DNA of 64,000 nucleotides from Teratosphaeria epicoccoides (GCA_021401465.1 JADDMT010000010.1:434001-498000); one strand, 5' to 3'; positions 11,071 through 21,789 are shown, numbered from the stretch's first letter. Numbers and translations: made by a program. Notes: generated from the sequence alone by a model not told the origin.

Positions 11071-11858
11071 ATGACTAGGTGGTCTTCGTGCGGTGATTGA
11101 AAATGGCTCCGATGCGTGGGGCAGCGGCCTTAGAGCGCAGGCATACCCAAGTGTCTTTAGGGAGAGGGGCACTGTGCCGCAGGCTTGGAGCAACTCACAT
11201 GACATACATGTATCTGATTCACAAGACGGTAGGACAACAGCGCCTTATGCAAGGTCATAAATACTGGTGGTACTCAATGATACAACAAGCACACAAATCG
11301 AGGCATGATACGCTCACCTGAGGTTGCACATTTCTCTAGAATCGCGCATCTCACTCACATACAGCGTTGAGGTAATTTGTTGGTCGAGGATTATCCATTT
11401 TTTCAAGTCTGACAGGGCAGTACAATAATCAGATCCATCGATAAGATAGACGTTAGTCCTTGCCGCATTGTTCAAAGAAGGAGCTGAGAGTTGACTCCAA
11501 TTGTAAGGTACCCTCGTAGTTGGCTCACCGCATGCTTCTTGCCATCTTGCCGCCCACGAGCTCCATGAAATTTTCAGATCGCGCGAGTCGTGTACAAACA
11601 CCTTGGTGAAACCTGCGTGTCAGTCGAAACGCCATCGAATCTACTAGCGGCCGTTGACTTCGGAGAGAAGTGGAGAAGGAAAGTGAGTGATATCAGTGCA
11701 GTCATCCTGTCGACTCGGCCGTTATTGTCGCAAACAACAGCAAACATTACACTTTCTTTTGCTGGGACGTTCTAGACTGGAGTGTATTGAAGAGCAGCAA
11801 GATGCACTCATAATTCTGTCCCTACAGCAGCACAACACGATTGACCGCGCGAAGTGCT
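11071..11858. other. Intergenic region upstream of ABC transporter
   Basis: Nearly 0.8 kb. It holds the NDUFA12 terminator and the promoter of the ABC transporter. A 95-codon minus-strand frame (11314-11601) has no recognisable homology. No RNA gene or repeat is evident. Confidence 0.5.
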
Positions 11859-14800
11859 ATGGGCTTCGCGCGCTGCGGGTCTGCAATATGGCAGTCCGAT
11901 GACTTTTCGGCATGTTTTCAGCGGGATTTCCTGCAGACGCTCTTTCCGGCTATTGCGTGCGGCAGTTCAATATTGTACTTGACATATCAGATCATACGAG
12001 TCCGTGTCCGCGCAAGACGGAAGGATGGATACGAGAGGCTGGGAAAGCCGAACGGACGGCCTGTTGATGGAGGCGAGGAGCAGGACGATGAAGAGGAGGG
12101 AAGCGTGCGAAGCGAGAGGAGTTTGACCTTGCAGGCACAACGGAGCCGAGTGGGAGCGCATGTGAGGTCTGTTGATAGACCAACGGCTGAGGTCGCAATT
12201 GCCGTTGTTGAAGAGCTGGCAGTGTTTGGGGAGCTGGGTATACACATCGCCGCGTTGGTTCACGAAGCCTGGGGGCCAAGTGGCTTGGATGCTGCCATAA
12301 CCAATGTGGTGGTTCGGGGATACATTGCAGTATTGACCTCGTTGCGGCTGCTTTTCAGCAGTAGCTCGAAATGGTCGTTCCCGAAGCTTTGGTATCATAC
12401 GGCGTTCCTGTACAGCTTTCAGTGGCTGTGCACAATCATGGTCTTCCGATCTCAGATCATTCATTCGACCTGGAAGGTTACCGAAGCTCTCACGATTGCG
12501 GATTTTACGCTGTTGACTCTCCTCACTTTGATTGCCCTGTCCTCTAGGAAAGGCAACAAGGCTGTCGAGCTCGAACACGAAGGAGATCTGGAGCCTTCAC
12601 GAGAGCCCTTAGCAAGCCTGTTATCTTTGGCGACCTTTTCCTGGATCGATCCAATCGTCTGGACGGGCTACAAGAAGACCACGGAGATGTCGGATGTTTG
12701 GAACTTGGAAGCAAAGGACAAGGCGAGCAAAATTCTGGCGCACTATCGACAAATCAAAAAGACCAATTCACTCGCGCTCCACCTGCTGAAGTACTTCAGG
12801 CGCGATCTTCTGCTCCAAGCTATGTGGGCCTTCATCTCTGGCGCAATTACTTTTGCACCAACAATGCTTCTTAAAGTCATCTTGCAATACATCGAGCAGC
12901 CCACGTCTGTCCCGCGAAATGCCGTATGGCTATATGTTATCTTGCTATTTGTGTCTGGAGTAATAAACGCTTTGAGTAGTGGCCAGGCGCTTTGGATTGG
13001 TCGCAAAGTCTGCATTCGGCTTCGCTCTATCATCATTGGCGAGATCTACGCCAAAGCTTTGCGCCGACGAGCAGCTGCATCATCTGACAAGATTCTTGGC
13101 CAAGAGGCCACTGCGCAGAAGAAGATCGATGACGAGCCTAAGCAAAGTCTGCTGCACAAACTTATTTGCTTTGGCCGGAAGAAGAAGTCGAAGACCACAG
13201 ACAAAGCTGATGGGCAACAAGCTGCAGCGGATGAATCGCAAGTCTCTTCAGGAGCCATCATCAACCTCATGGCAGTGGATTCCTTCAAAGTCGCGGAAAT
13301 CAGCAGCTACCTGCACTTCCTGTGGGCTGAGACGCCTGTCCAATTTGTTCTGGCAATCTTTCTTCTGTATCAAGTCCTGGGCTACAGCAGCATTGTTGGT
13401 ATTGCAATGATGGGTCTGCTCCTTCCAGTCAATATGCTCATCGCGAAGCGTTTCGCGAATGTCCAGAAGCGTATTCTGGCAGCGACTGATGCGCGGATCC
13501 ACACTACCAACGAGGTTTTGACAAACATCAGAATCATCAAGTACTTTGCGTGGGAGCAGCGCTTCCTTGGTACCGTCGATGAAAAGCGTGTCACCGAACT
13601 GAAGCATTTGCGAGATCGATACATCGTATGGGCCATTGCAGCTACTACCTGGTCTGGCGCACCCGTGATCATCACGTTTTTGACATTCCTGGTCTACACC
13701 TTAATTGAAAAGAAGGACCTCATTCCATCGGTCGCGTTCACCGCTCTGTCGCTGTTTAGTCTGCTGCGCATTCCGCTGGATCAGCTGGCCGACATGGTCG
13801 CTCACGTCCAGGAGGCTAAGGTTTCTGTGGATCGTGTTGAAGAGTACCTTAACGAACCGGAGACGGACAAGTACAAGCAATTGGCCTTCAACGAAATGGA
13901 TCAAGATGGTCAGCCGGTCATCGGATTCAAGCATGGTACTTTCAGCTGGGGAGCGAAGGAATCCGAGGACTTCAAGATGATCGACATAGACATTAACTTC
14001 AATGTTGGCCAATTAAATGTTATCATCGGGCCTACCGGAAGTGGCAAAACCTCTTTGCTCATGGCCTTGCTCGGAGAGATGACCTTGCTCGAAGGCTCAG
14101 TCTATCTGCCGGGTGGTCGTAGCAGGGAAGAATTAAAGCCAGATCCTGAGACGGGTCTCGTGGAGAGCGTAGCTTACTGCGCCCAACAGGCTTGGCTCGT
14201 CAATGGCACGATCAAGGAAAACATCGTATTTGCCAGCCCCTGGGACGCAAAGCGATACAAAAACGTCATTGTTGCCTGCTCCCTCCAACGCGATCTCGAA
14301 ATCCTTGATGCTGGTGACCAAACCCTGGTGGGCGAGAAGGGCGTGACGCTTTCTGGTGGGCAGAAACAGCGTATCAGTCTTGCTCGAGCTCTGTATTGCA
14401 ATGCGAGACATGTGATCATGGACGATGTTCTGAGCGCCGTTGACTCGCACACAGCTAAATGGATCTTTGACAAGGCGCTGCTGGGCCCTTTAATGTACAA
14501 CCGCACCCGCATTTTAGTCACGCACAACGCCATGCTGTGCTTGCCAAGGGCCGAATTTGTTGTTGTGCTTGACAACGGGCGTGTCACTGCACAGGGCACC
14601 GCTTCAGAAGTCATTGCTAGTGGCACGATCGCGGAGGATCTGTCCAAACTAGAATTGCATACTGCAGCCAAGGCAACATCAACACTGCCATCGCGAGTAC
14701 CGTCCGGCATTGGTGGTGACACTCCATTTCCTACGCCCCACGACGAAGGAGGTAACGGCTACCTCAAAGCGCCACATGGTGACTCTCATGCGAATGGTGC

Positions 14801-17015
14801 GCCGATTGGTGATCCGCTTACCACGGTCGTGTCCAAGGACATTCCCGGCATGAACAAAGTGGTCGAGAGTGACGTCAACAACGAAAAGAAAGCCGAAGGC
14901 GCAGTCAAGTTCAAGATCATCTTCACGTATCTTGGTCAAATGGGCGGTTGGTGGTACTGGACTCTTGCAGCTGCATGCTTCGCTGCGCAGCAAGTCTCAC
15001 AGGTTTCGACAAACATCTGGATTCGACAGTGGGCCAATGCGTATACCAGGCACGAAACTTTTACTGTAATGGACGCGCACAGTGCTTCACCCGTGAGTCA
15101 CCTGCGCGGCGGGATCAGCAGCTCGTTCAATTGTCTCCGCAGCGGGTCTTGCATCTGGACTTTGCCTACATCATGGCAGTCTTCGCCAGAACCTCTCGGT
15201 ATCTCTGGCATATCTCTCTACGACATGGGCGTCAACGCTGGCTACTTCCTGGGAGTCTATGCGGCATTGGGTTTGATCTACATGTTTATCACCCTGTTCC
15301 GAGAAGGTGTGCTCTTCGCTGGCTCGCTTACAGCTTCCAAACGCATACACCGCGAATTGATGGAGAAGATCACGCATGCTAAGTTCCGCTTCTTTGATTC
15401 GACGCCTCTCGGTCAGATAATGAACCGCTTTTCCAAGGACATTGAGTCCGTTGATCAAGAGATTGCGCCAGTCGCTGTAGGTGTCGTCCACTGCCTCGCT
15501 TCCATTATTACGATCGTGGTACTGATCTCAATCATCACGCCGGCTTTCTTGATCGCGGGATTCTTCATCACTATCCTGTACTTCTTGATCGGCAAATTCT
15601 ACATCAACTCGTCGCGGGACCTCAAGCGTCTGGAGTCCGTGCAAAGGAGCCCATTGTACCAGCAATTTGGCGAGACGCTGTCCGGTATGACCACAATACG
15701 GGCTTATGGCGACGAACGCCGTTTTATCCGCGACAACTTACTTCGCGTCAACACACATTCTCGTCCGTTTATATATCTCTGGGCCGCGAATCGATGGCTT
15801 GCTTTCCGTGTCGACGTCGTGGGCGCTCTCGTCTCCTTCTTCACTGGTGTCTTCGTTGTCCTCAGTGTCGGCTCCATCGATGCGGGTGCAGCAGGTCTCG
15901 CAATGACATACGCAGTCACCTTCACCGAAAATGTCCTCTGGTTCGTGCGATTGTATGCAAGCAATGAGCAGAACATGAACTCCGTCGAGCGTGTCAAGGA
16001 GTATCTGGACGTTGATCAAGAAGCACCGCCAGTCGTTGAGGAGAACAGGCCTGAGGCGAACTGGCCCAGTAAAGGGGGAGTAGAGTTCATCGGCTATTCG
16101 ACTAGATACAGGAAGGACTTCGCCTACGTGCTAAAAAAAATCACATTCAAGGTTCTGCCAGGCGAAAAGGTGGGTATTGTTGGCAGAACGGGCGCTGGGA
16201 AGAGTTCGCTGGCTTTGGCGCTCTTTCGAGCCCTGGAGGCGGAAGAAGGTAAGATCTTAGTGGATGATATCGACATCGGCCTTATTGGTCTGCAAGACCT
16301 GCGCGAGAACATCGTCATGGTACCGCAAGATCCGACTCTCTTCACCGGCACCATCAGGAGCAACCTGGATCCATTCGGGCTTTTCTCTGATGAAGACATT
16401 TACGAAGCGCTCCGGAGAACGCAATTGATCAGCGCAAAATCTGTGGCGGAGTCGGCGGCCAACACGCGACCACAGACTCCAGTCAAGAGCCGCTCAGCAG
16501 CGGGAACACCTTCGGAAGGATCTCCGACCAGTAAGCCGACGTCGCGGATGACCGGCAGCTCTCCCACACTTGTCGACAGTACCGCAGCGCTGGAGAACAA
16601 GAATATCTTCCGCAACCTCAATTCGACGGTTGCAGAATCTGGCTCCAATCTGTCGCAAGGTCAACGACAGCTTCTATGCTTAGCACGTGCTTTGCTTAAG
16701 GCGCCAAAGGTGCTGCTCATGGATGAGGCTACAGCATCGATTGACTATGCAACGGACTCAAAGATCCAGGAGACCATCCGTGAAATAAGGAACACCACCA
16801 TCACCATCGCGCACAGGTTGCAGACCATCATTGACTACGACAAGGTGCTTGTGCTTGACAAAGGGCAAGTGGTAGAATATGGTGATCCCTTCGACCTGGT
16901 CAAGAAGGACGAGGGTATCTTCAGAGGCATGTGCGAGATGAGCGGTGATCTCGACGTGCTAGAGAAGGAAGCAAAGAAAGCGCACGACGCTCGAAAGCTG
17001 GTAGATGATAGCTGA
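11859..17015 (+). CDS. ABCC/MRP-type ABC transporter (bile-acid pump group)
   Basis: Full-length multidrug-resistance-associated exporter, 1718 residues if read without introns; probably vacuolar or plasma-membrane, moving glutathione conjugates or organic anions. The ATG at 11859 precedes AIWQSDDFSACFQRDFLQT, the typical start of this fungal group; an upstream TTG continues the frame but is not needed. Order: TMD0 segments (about 25-230), TMD1 (about 320-640), NBD1 with Walker A GPTGSGKTS near 724, LSGGQ near 830 and MDDVLSAVD near 853, TMD2 (about 1025-1390), and NBD2 with GRTGAGKSS near 1442, LSQGQ near 1598 and LLMDEA near 1619. NBD1 has Asp in place of the catalytic Glu, the normal asymmetry of ABCC pumps. 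NBD2 carries a Ser/Pro-rich insert (about 1535-1585), common in fungal members. Bases 15093-15179 may be an in-frame intron. Confidence 0.93.
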   Translation: MGFARCGSAIWQSDDFSACFQRDFLQTLFPAIACGSSILYLTYQIIRVRVRARRKDGYERLGKPNGRPVDGGEEQDDEEEGSVRSERSLTLQAQRSRVGAHVRSVDRPTAEVAIAVVEELAVFGELGIHIAALVHEAWGPSGLDAAITNVVVRGYIAVLTSLRLLFSSSSKWSFPKLWYHTAFLYSFQWLCTIMVFRSQIIHSTWKVTEALTIADFTLLTLLTLIALSSRKGNKAVELEHEGDLEPSREPLASLLSLATFSWIDPIVWTGYKKTTEMSDVWNLEAKDKASKILAHYRQIKKTNSLALHLLKYFRRDLLLQAMWAFISGAITFAPTMLLKVILQYIEQPTSVPRNAVWLYVILLFVSGVINALSSGQALWIGRKVCIRLRSIIIGEIYAKALRRRAAASSDKILGQEATAQKKIDDEPKQSLLHKLICFGRKKKSKTTDKADGQQAAADESQVSSGAIINLMAVDSFKVAEISSYLHFLWAETPVQFVLAIFLLYQVLGYSSIVGIAMMGLLLPVNMLIAKRFANVQKRILAATDARIHTTNEVLTNIRIIKYFAWEQRFLGTVDEKRVTELKHLRDRYIVWAIAATTWSGAPVIITFLTFLVYTLIEKKDLIPSVAFTALSLFSLLRIPLDQLADMVAHVQEAKVSVDRVEEYLNEPETDKYKQLAFNEMDQDGQPVIGFKHGTFSWGAKESEDFKMIDIDINFNVGQLNVIIGPTGSGKTSLLMALLGEMTLLEGSVYLPGGRSREELKPDPETGLVESVAYCAQQAWLVNGTIKENIVFASPWDAKRYKNVIVACSLQRDLEILDAGDQTLVGEKGVTLSGGQKQRISLARALYCNARHVIMDDVLSAVDSHTAKWIFDKALLGPLMYNRTRILVTHNAMLCLPRAEFVVVLDNGRVTAQGTASEVIASGTIAEDLSKLELHTAAKATSTLPSRVPSGIGGDTPFPTPHDEGGNGYLKAPHGDSHANGAPIGDPLTTVVSKDIPGMNKVVESDVNNEKKAEGAVKFKIIFTYLGQMGGWWYWTLAAACFAAQQVSQVSTNIWIRQWANAYTRHETFTVMDAHSASPVSHLRGGISSSFNCLRSGSCIWTLPTSWQSSPEPLGISGISLYDMGVNAGYFLGVYAALGLIYMFITLFREGVLFAGSLTASKRIHRELMEKITHAKFRFFDSTPLGQIMNRFSKDIESVDQEIAPVAVGVVHCLASIITIVVLISIITPAFLIAGFFITILYFLIGKFYINSSRDLKRLESVQRSPLYQQFGETLSGMTTIRAYGDERRFIRDNLLRVNTHSRPFIYLWAANRWLAFRVDVVGALVSFFTGVFVVLSVGSIDAGAAGLAMTYAVTFTENVLWFVRLYASNEQNMNSVERVKEYLDVDQEAPPVVEENRPEANWPSKGGVEFIGYSTRYRKDFAYVLKKITFKVLPGEKVGIVGRTGAGKSSLALALFRALEAEEGKILVDDIDIGLIGLQDLRENIVMVPQDPTLFTGTIRSNLDPFGLFSDEDIYEALRRTQLISAKSVAESAANTRPQTPVKSRSAAGTPSEGSPTSKPTSRMTGSSPTLVDSTAALENKNIFRNLNSTVAESGSNLSQGQRQLLCLARALLKAPKVLLMDEATASIDYATDSKIQETIREIRNTTITIAHRLQTIIDYDKVLVLDKGQVVEYGDPFDLVKKDEGIFRGMCEMSGDLDVLEKEAKKAHDARKLVDDS

Positions 17016-17306
17016 GAATAGATTGCGTGATGGGCGCAGTACTGCTTCAGGGCAGGAGAGACATTGGATGTAATGCTTCGATTGAGTGGGCGGCTATCGT
17101 GTGGAAACTAATTGAGAGGTCTTCTCGAGCTGGCATTGACCTGAGCGTTACTTACTGCATGGCGTTCGGAAATTGGGTCGATACACTTGTTTCGGACGTG
17201 AGCAATCGGTGGTGCGGCGGGGGTTCTTTTACATACGGTGTAGATACCAGTTCGGTGCATGTCTGTATAGATCGGTAGATACGAGAGTGAAAGCTTTGTG
17301 AATTCA

Positions 17307-17844
17307 TCACCATGGTTTCTCTGAGTCCAAAGGCGATGCAGATTCCCGCTGCATACGCGCCTCTGCTTCCTTCTCCAGGTAGTCTTCCTCGTCTTCCTCG
17401 TATCGTCGCCATACTTCAGCGTCTCTGGCCAGGGCTTTCCTTTGCCGTGCGAAAGCTCCTGCTTGACGCAAACGTCTGTCGGCTTCAACAACGCTGCCAA
17501 AAGTCATGCCGCTCATTTGGAGGAATCTGGGAGAAGTCAGTCGTTGATGGTGTTAGCCGGCCTTCTTGGCATGGGTAGCTGACATTTTGAATTGAAACGT
17601 CAGACCTCGATATACTGGGCTGCAGGCGTAGCCTACGCCTGCAGCTATGGCGGAAAACGCTCCCCACTGTCAAGAGATTCATCAGCTCCCTGAATTATTT
17701 TGTGCTGCCTCCCCCAGAAGGCGGCGTGCTCTAGGTAATGCTCACCTTTGCAGCACCAACAACGGCGCCCCTTCCCGCCGTCCACATCGCCGTCTCCAAT
17801 TCCGAATCATCCACGAGCTTGTCATGTTTGCGCTCTCGCGGCAT
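17307..17844 (-). CDS. Small conserved fungal membrane protein (HIG1-like?)
   Basis: Three exons on the minus strand (17844-17746, 17666-17584, 17526-17307) encode 133 residues. The introns are 79 nt (GTGAGC, branch GCTGATG, end GACAG) and 57 nt (GTCAGC, branches GGCTAAC and CGACTGAC, end CCCAG). The product has a short charged N-terminus, a Gly/Ala-rich membrane hairpin at about 25-50 (GRGAVVGAAKWGAFSAIAAG) and a second amphipathic or hydrophobic part, LTFQFKIFLQMSGMTFGSVV. Then comes EADRRLRQ and a charged, helical tail with many Arg, Glu and Ala. The overall design, two short membrane segments ending at xEADRRLR, recalls HIG1/RCF-type mitochondrial proteins of ascomycetes, but no diagnostic HIG1 QRR motif is visible. 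The gene call is good; the function is unknown. Confidence 0.72.
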
Positions 17845-18639
17845 TTCTGGTGAGATTGACTATTCCCGTTAATGAAGACGAAGAGCACGTGCTGCTTTTT
17901 GCCGAAGATTGCCATGAGGTCACCACGATGGTCTGTGCGTTCGTAGCTCCTGCTCGAAGACTTCTTCTGCTTCCTCTACTAGGAAGGAACGAGTACTTCG
18001 TAGCACTATATTTGCGAGAATTCTACACAGCTACGTTGTTCACACTGTTACCGGACACGAATGTCCTTCTCCCAATGACCATCATATCAAGCCGCCGATA
18101 GACCGACTTGCAGCATCACAACGATCCCATCCGCCGACCAACCAGTCGTGCGTCGGGACAGTCGACCACTGAGAAACGGAGTCGATGGCTTGTTGAAGTG
18201 GCCATCTCACTGACGCGAATGCCAGCTCATCATGATGATTGTCCGGCAATTGACGCGGGAAGATCTGATTCATTCCATCTGGTTCTGACCTGATCCGTCA
18301 ATTAGATGACTATGTGGCCGACTAACGGAAGCATTGATGTGGTATTTTTGTTACATGACACTTGTATCAACGATGCAAGATCTAATCTTGATCATGCGGA
18401 CTCTCAAAGTCTTCGCTGACATTGTCAGGCGCGGCTTGCTGTCATGGCCCTCACTGTGCACATCCAACACAAGGGCATTGATGCCCAGGCTCCGAGCGCG
18501 GTGTTTGACGTGGCTTCGTTTGCTGAGTTGGTCTCTCATGGCACAAGAAGCTAGGTAAAGAGCTGAGCAATGGACCGAATATCCTCGAAGTCAGTTCAGC
18601 CCAGAGTATTTTATCCCACTGACAGTATAAAGCCATGAT
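17845..18639. other. Intergenic region, no gene seen
   Basis: Between the divergent small membrane-protein gene and the GH64 remnant. Open frames of 60-117 codons occur on both strands without family resemblance. The N-terminal part of the decayed GH64 gene (signal peptide and first strands) is expected near 18400-18640, but no frame there could be matched. Confidence 0.45.
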
Positions 18640-19741
18640 GCTTCCAAATCTCTTGAAGGGCTTCCCTATTCTGGTCTCCATTTATCAGGGCATGAATCAC
18701 TCGCGGTTGGATCGGGCTGGACAACGCCAGATCCGAAGATTGAGAATATCACCAGAATCGAGATTTCGCTAAATATTGCCAGGACACCCAAGGAGATCGT
18801 ACTACCTTCCGTCATCTACTCCGCCCGGGTGTGGGTAGCAGAGGGCTGCCTGAACTTCTCAATGACGGCCCTCGCACCCGATAAGCTGGCCTTGGTACAG
18901 CCCTCGATCAACTAACAAGACAGCAGCACCGACACAAACTGGGGCTTTGTGGATTTCTCTTACAACGCCTCTGATATAAACGCAGGCATGGTCGCCGACC
19001 TTAGCTATGTCGACTTCGTAGGTTTGCCTTTCGGCATTGCTCTCAACGACAGCAACTCGTCGCAGGCCAGGCTGGGTCTGAAGAGCATCGCGGTCAACGA
19101 CATATGCCAGGATCTTGGGACGAGGCCACCTGCTGATGGTCAGCCCTGGACTCAGTTGCGCGTCAAAGACGAGGATGGCCAACCTTTCCGAGTTCTGGCA
19201 CCTGTACATCAAATGGCCAGGAACAGCTCAGCCTTTGTTGACTACTTCAAACAGTACGTCGATCAAGTTTGGAGCACCTACCACACCAGGAGCTTCAGCA
19301 TTGACACCTAATCCCAATATGCCAACGCCTCCTGCATTACCTTTCTCCACGGCAGCATGGCCTGCACGAATGTCGGAATCCTCTACGATCAGCCAAACTC
19401 AGCCGACATCTTCAGCTGCAACAGCGGCGACTTCGCCAACGCCCACCTCGACGAACAGGTCCACGCGAGAGCCTACCCTCGTCTCTGCGCAGCTTGAAAC
19501 AGGGGTTGTATGATGTCGGCAGAGCAGCCTTGCCCATCCTCGGCCCACTACCCAAATGATACCAGTCCGCAGAACTGGTATAGCAGGATCCTGCATGAGC
19601 ATCTGAACGGCGGACAGGGTTATTTATGCATTCTTTTACGACGACAACCACAAGAGTGGCAAGCAGAATCCTTCAGGCTTGTTGAAAAGTGAGGAACCGA
19701 CGGCTTTGACGATATGGGTGGGTGGACACCCGGACGTGTAG
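18640..19741 (+). pseudogene. GH64 beta-1,3-glucanase pseudogene
   Basis: One plus frame reads clearly as glycoside hydrolase family 64 (thaumatin-like secreted endo-beta-1,3-glucanase): SARVWVAEGCLNFSM, TNWGFVDFSYN, VADLSYVDFVGLPFGIAL, DGQPWTQLRVKDEDG, YFKQYVDQVWSTY, NSADIFSCNSGDFAN, NWYSRILHEHLNGGQGY. The frame is broken by TAA at 18913-18915, TAA at 19309-19311 and TGA at 19495-19497. There is also a frameshift from a four-base tandem duplication (TTAT TTAT, 19620-19627); after it the C-terminus (GYAFFYDDNHKSG to IWVGGHP) continues in the next frame to a stop at 19739-19741. Introns do not explain the stops, since conserved residues flank them without gaps. The signal peptide and N-terminal third are not recognisable. 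Confidence 0.88.
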
Positions 19742-20037
19742 CATGCACTACGGTCGGTCGCGATGGCGCTGCGGCTTTCTCATTCCATTTCAGTGGCAAG
19801 ACTTTTGGGCGATGACTTCTGCGAGTAGAAGTGAGGCACAGCGAGGTCTGCTGCCATATGTACGAATTGGATCGAGGACATGACTTCGGCGTTCCACTGC
19901 TTTGTATTTGTTGTAAGATTATCGTGCTATCGTGTATGTTGTGTTGTGGATGACCAGCATCATAGTGTACCTCGCAGGCGTGTATGGCACACGTGGAGTC
20001 AAGAGCGTTGTGGCACCGTTGTTCGTACGACAGGACC

Positions 20038-21789
20038 TCAATGCCTCGCCTTCTTCGTCTCCCTACTGTCCTCCTCATCGTCACTGACCTCCCTATATAT
20101 AGTCTCCGGCTGCGTAGCCTTCCAAGCATTTGTGAAGAGCGGATCATTCTTCGCCTTGTCTGCGTACTTCAGCAGCGCCTCTCTCGGATCCTCATCTCTT
20201 AGCGACGACAGAGGGATCTGACTCTTCACATACTCCTCGTCCGGATTGCCCTTCGCGAATGGCGTCTGCTGTGGTACCTGTGGCCGTCTGGGATCCCTCG
20301 ACCGCCCAGAAGCTGTAAGCCCCACCGTTGGGTGCCTCGAGGCGTAAGAAGAGCCTGCTGACACAGCACTGCCTCCAGGTGTGATGATCGCATCTCCAGA
20401 GATGCCATTGGAGAGGTCCGTGGTGAAGTTCGGATCGTCGTCGACATGACGTTTCTTTGGGGCACGGGACATGACAGTCTTGGCGCCGCCGGTAGAAGTG
20501 TTCGGATTGTAGAGGACGTGAACTTCGGCATTGGCGGAGCCTGTCACGATTTGATTGAGCTTTGGGTGCCAGATGGCGGTGATGAGAGGGAAGCCTGGTG
20601 TCACTGGAGTCACGAGCTCAGGCCTCAGTGTCGCTGGGTTTAGAATGTGGAGGTGGCCCGTCTCCGAGCCAGTGATCACGCTTGTGGAGTTTGGCGAGAA
20701 CCTGATGCTGCTTGGTGGGTATTGCGACGAGGTCGAAGTGTGAGTGACGTTGTTGACAGGCTGCTTGAACTTGCGGATGTCCCACAGCTTGATTGTGTCA
20801 TCGCCGCCCCTTGTAATCACCAGCCTGCCATCATCGCTAATGTCAAGGCCACCTGTCCACGTACCAGGTGCATGCGCTTCTCTAATTTCGCCGGCGGGTC
20901 TTGTATATGGCCCTTCTCCACTCCACATCGCGAGACTGCCGTCGACAGCTGCCGATATGAGCACATTACTGCCACCTTGTAATGGCGAACCCCAGGCAAC
21001 AGCAGTCATCCTTGTGCGCCCAGCTGAACCAGCAGCCCGCGACTTGTGCACAATGACCTCCTTCTGCTGCCGTGGGTTGTTGAGATTCCAAATCCGCAGC
21101 GTACTGTCAGTACCTGCTGTCACGCACAGATTCCTGTCTGTGGGATGCCATGCTCCGGACGTTACCTCCGATATGTGCCCTTTCGTGTTGTGCATGTCCC
21201 GGAGATACATGTCGCCCTTGACGAACTCAACCACAGTCTCTCCATCTCTTGTCAACACCTTTGCCTGAGGAAATGCTGTCGCAACCAGTATATGCCCAGC
21301 CGAAAGAGGGTTGAAGACTGCCTGATATACGGGATGTGATTCCACGTTGGCCGAGCTTTTCGAGGCATTTGGGTCTACAGACTTGAAAGCCCTTATTGTC
21401 GTCGGTGTCATTGAAGCAAAATCGTGTAACTTCAGCGTGCAGTCCATCGAGCCTGTCAAAAGCCTGCCTCCGGATGGGTCTAATGAGACCGCGGTAACTG
21501 CCCGGTCGTGCGTCTTGATCACCATCTCGTGTGAAGCTGGAAACTCGTCCTCATCCTTGCCATCGCCGTCGTCGTCGTCGTCATCCTCTTCGTCGCTATC
21601 TCTCTCACTTTCACTCTCCTTTGCAGAATCATCGTCCTCTTTCAACGCCCTCTTCGGATCTACTACTGCCCGCTTACTCTGCTCGACCTGCTTTAGCACA
21701 TTTGCGGTACGCGATTGCTTGCCGAATGTCGATTGCCCTAGAAACGCTTGCAGCTCGTCATTCTGTTCGATCTCCGGTCCGTCATCCAT
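20038..21789 (-). CDS. WD40 protein, WDR70 / Gastrulation-defective-1 family
   Basis: Single-exon gene of 583 residues. The first 85 residues are disordered and end in an acidic Asp/Glu run with Ser-Glu repeats. A seven-bladed beta-propeller follows (about 90-430), with clear repeats such as HDRAVTAVSLDPSGGRLLTGSMDCTLKLHDF, TAGTDSTLRIWNLN and RGGDDTIKLWDIRKF. The C-terminal 120 residues carry the WDR70-specific features: KRHVDDDPNF, DPRRPQVPQQTPFAKGNPDE and DPREALLKYADKAKNDPLFTNAW. WDR70 is nuclear and acts with the CRL4 ubiquitin ligase at DNA double-strand breaks in fission yeast and human. The ATG at 21789 is the only good start; a coding-like stretch just upstream lacks an in-frame ATG. 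Confidence 0.93.
   Translation of the reverse strand: MDDGPEIEQNDELQAFLGQSTFGKQSRTANVLKQVEQSKRAVVDPKRALKEDDDSAKESESERDSDEEDDDDDDGDGKDEDEFPASHEMVIKTHDRAVTAVSLDPSGGRLLTGSMDCTLKLHDFASMTPTTIRAFKSVDPNASKSSANVESHPVYQAVFNPLSAGHILVATAFPQAKVLTRDGETVVEFVKGDMYLRDMHNTKGHISEVTSGAWHPTDRNLCVTAGTDSTLRIWNLNNPRQQKEVIVHKSRAAGSAGRTRMTAVAWGSPLQGGSNVLISAAVDGSLAMWSGEGPYTRPAGEIREAHAPGTWTGGLDISDDGRLVITRGGDDTIKLWDIRKFKQPVNNVTHTSTSSQYPPSSIRFSPNSTSVITGSETGHLHILNPATLRPELVTPVTPGFPLITAIWHPKLNQIVTGSANAEVHVLYNPNTSTGGAKTVMSRAPKKRHVDDDPNFTTDLSNGISGDAIITPGGSAVSAGSSYASRHPTVGLTASGRSRDPRRPQVPQQTPFAKGNPDEEYVKSQIPLSSLRDEDPREALLKYADKAKNDPLFTNAWKATQPETIYREVSDDEEDSRETKKARH

Noticed and set aside
16140..17015. Loss of function in NBD2 of the ABC transporter because its signature is LSQGQ and a long insert is present
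   Set aside because: Both are normal variants in fungal ABCC pumps; Walker A, Walker B with Glu and the H-loop are intact.
18870..18925. Intron in the GH64 gene to remove the first stop (CTAAC followed by GACAG looks like a branch site and acceptor)
   Set aside because: Any donor would remove conserved residues (ARVWVAEGCLNF), and the frame aligns without a gap across the stop, so a nonsense mutation is the simpler reading.
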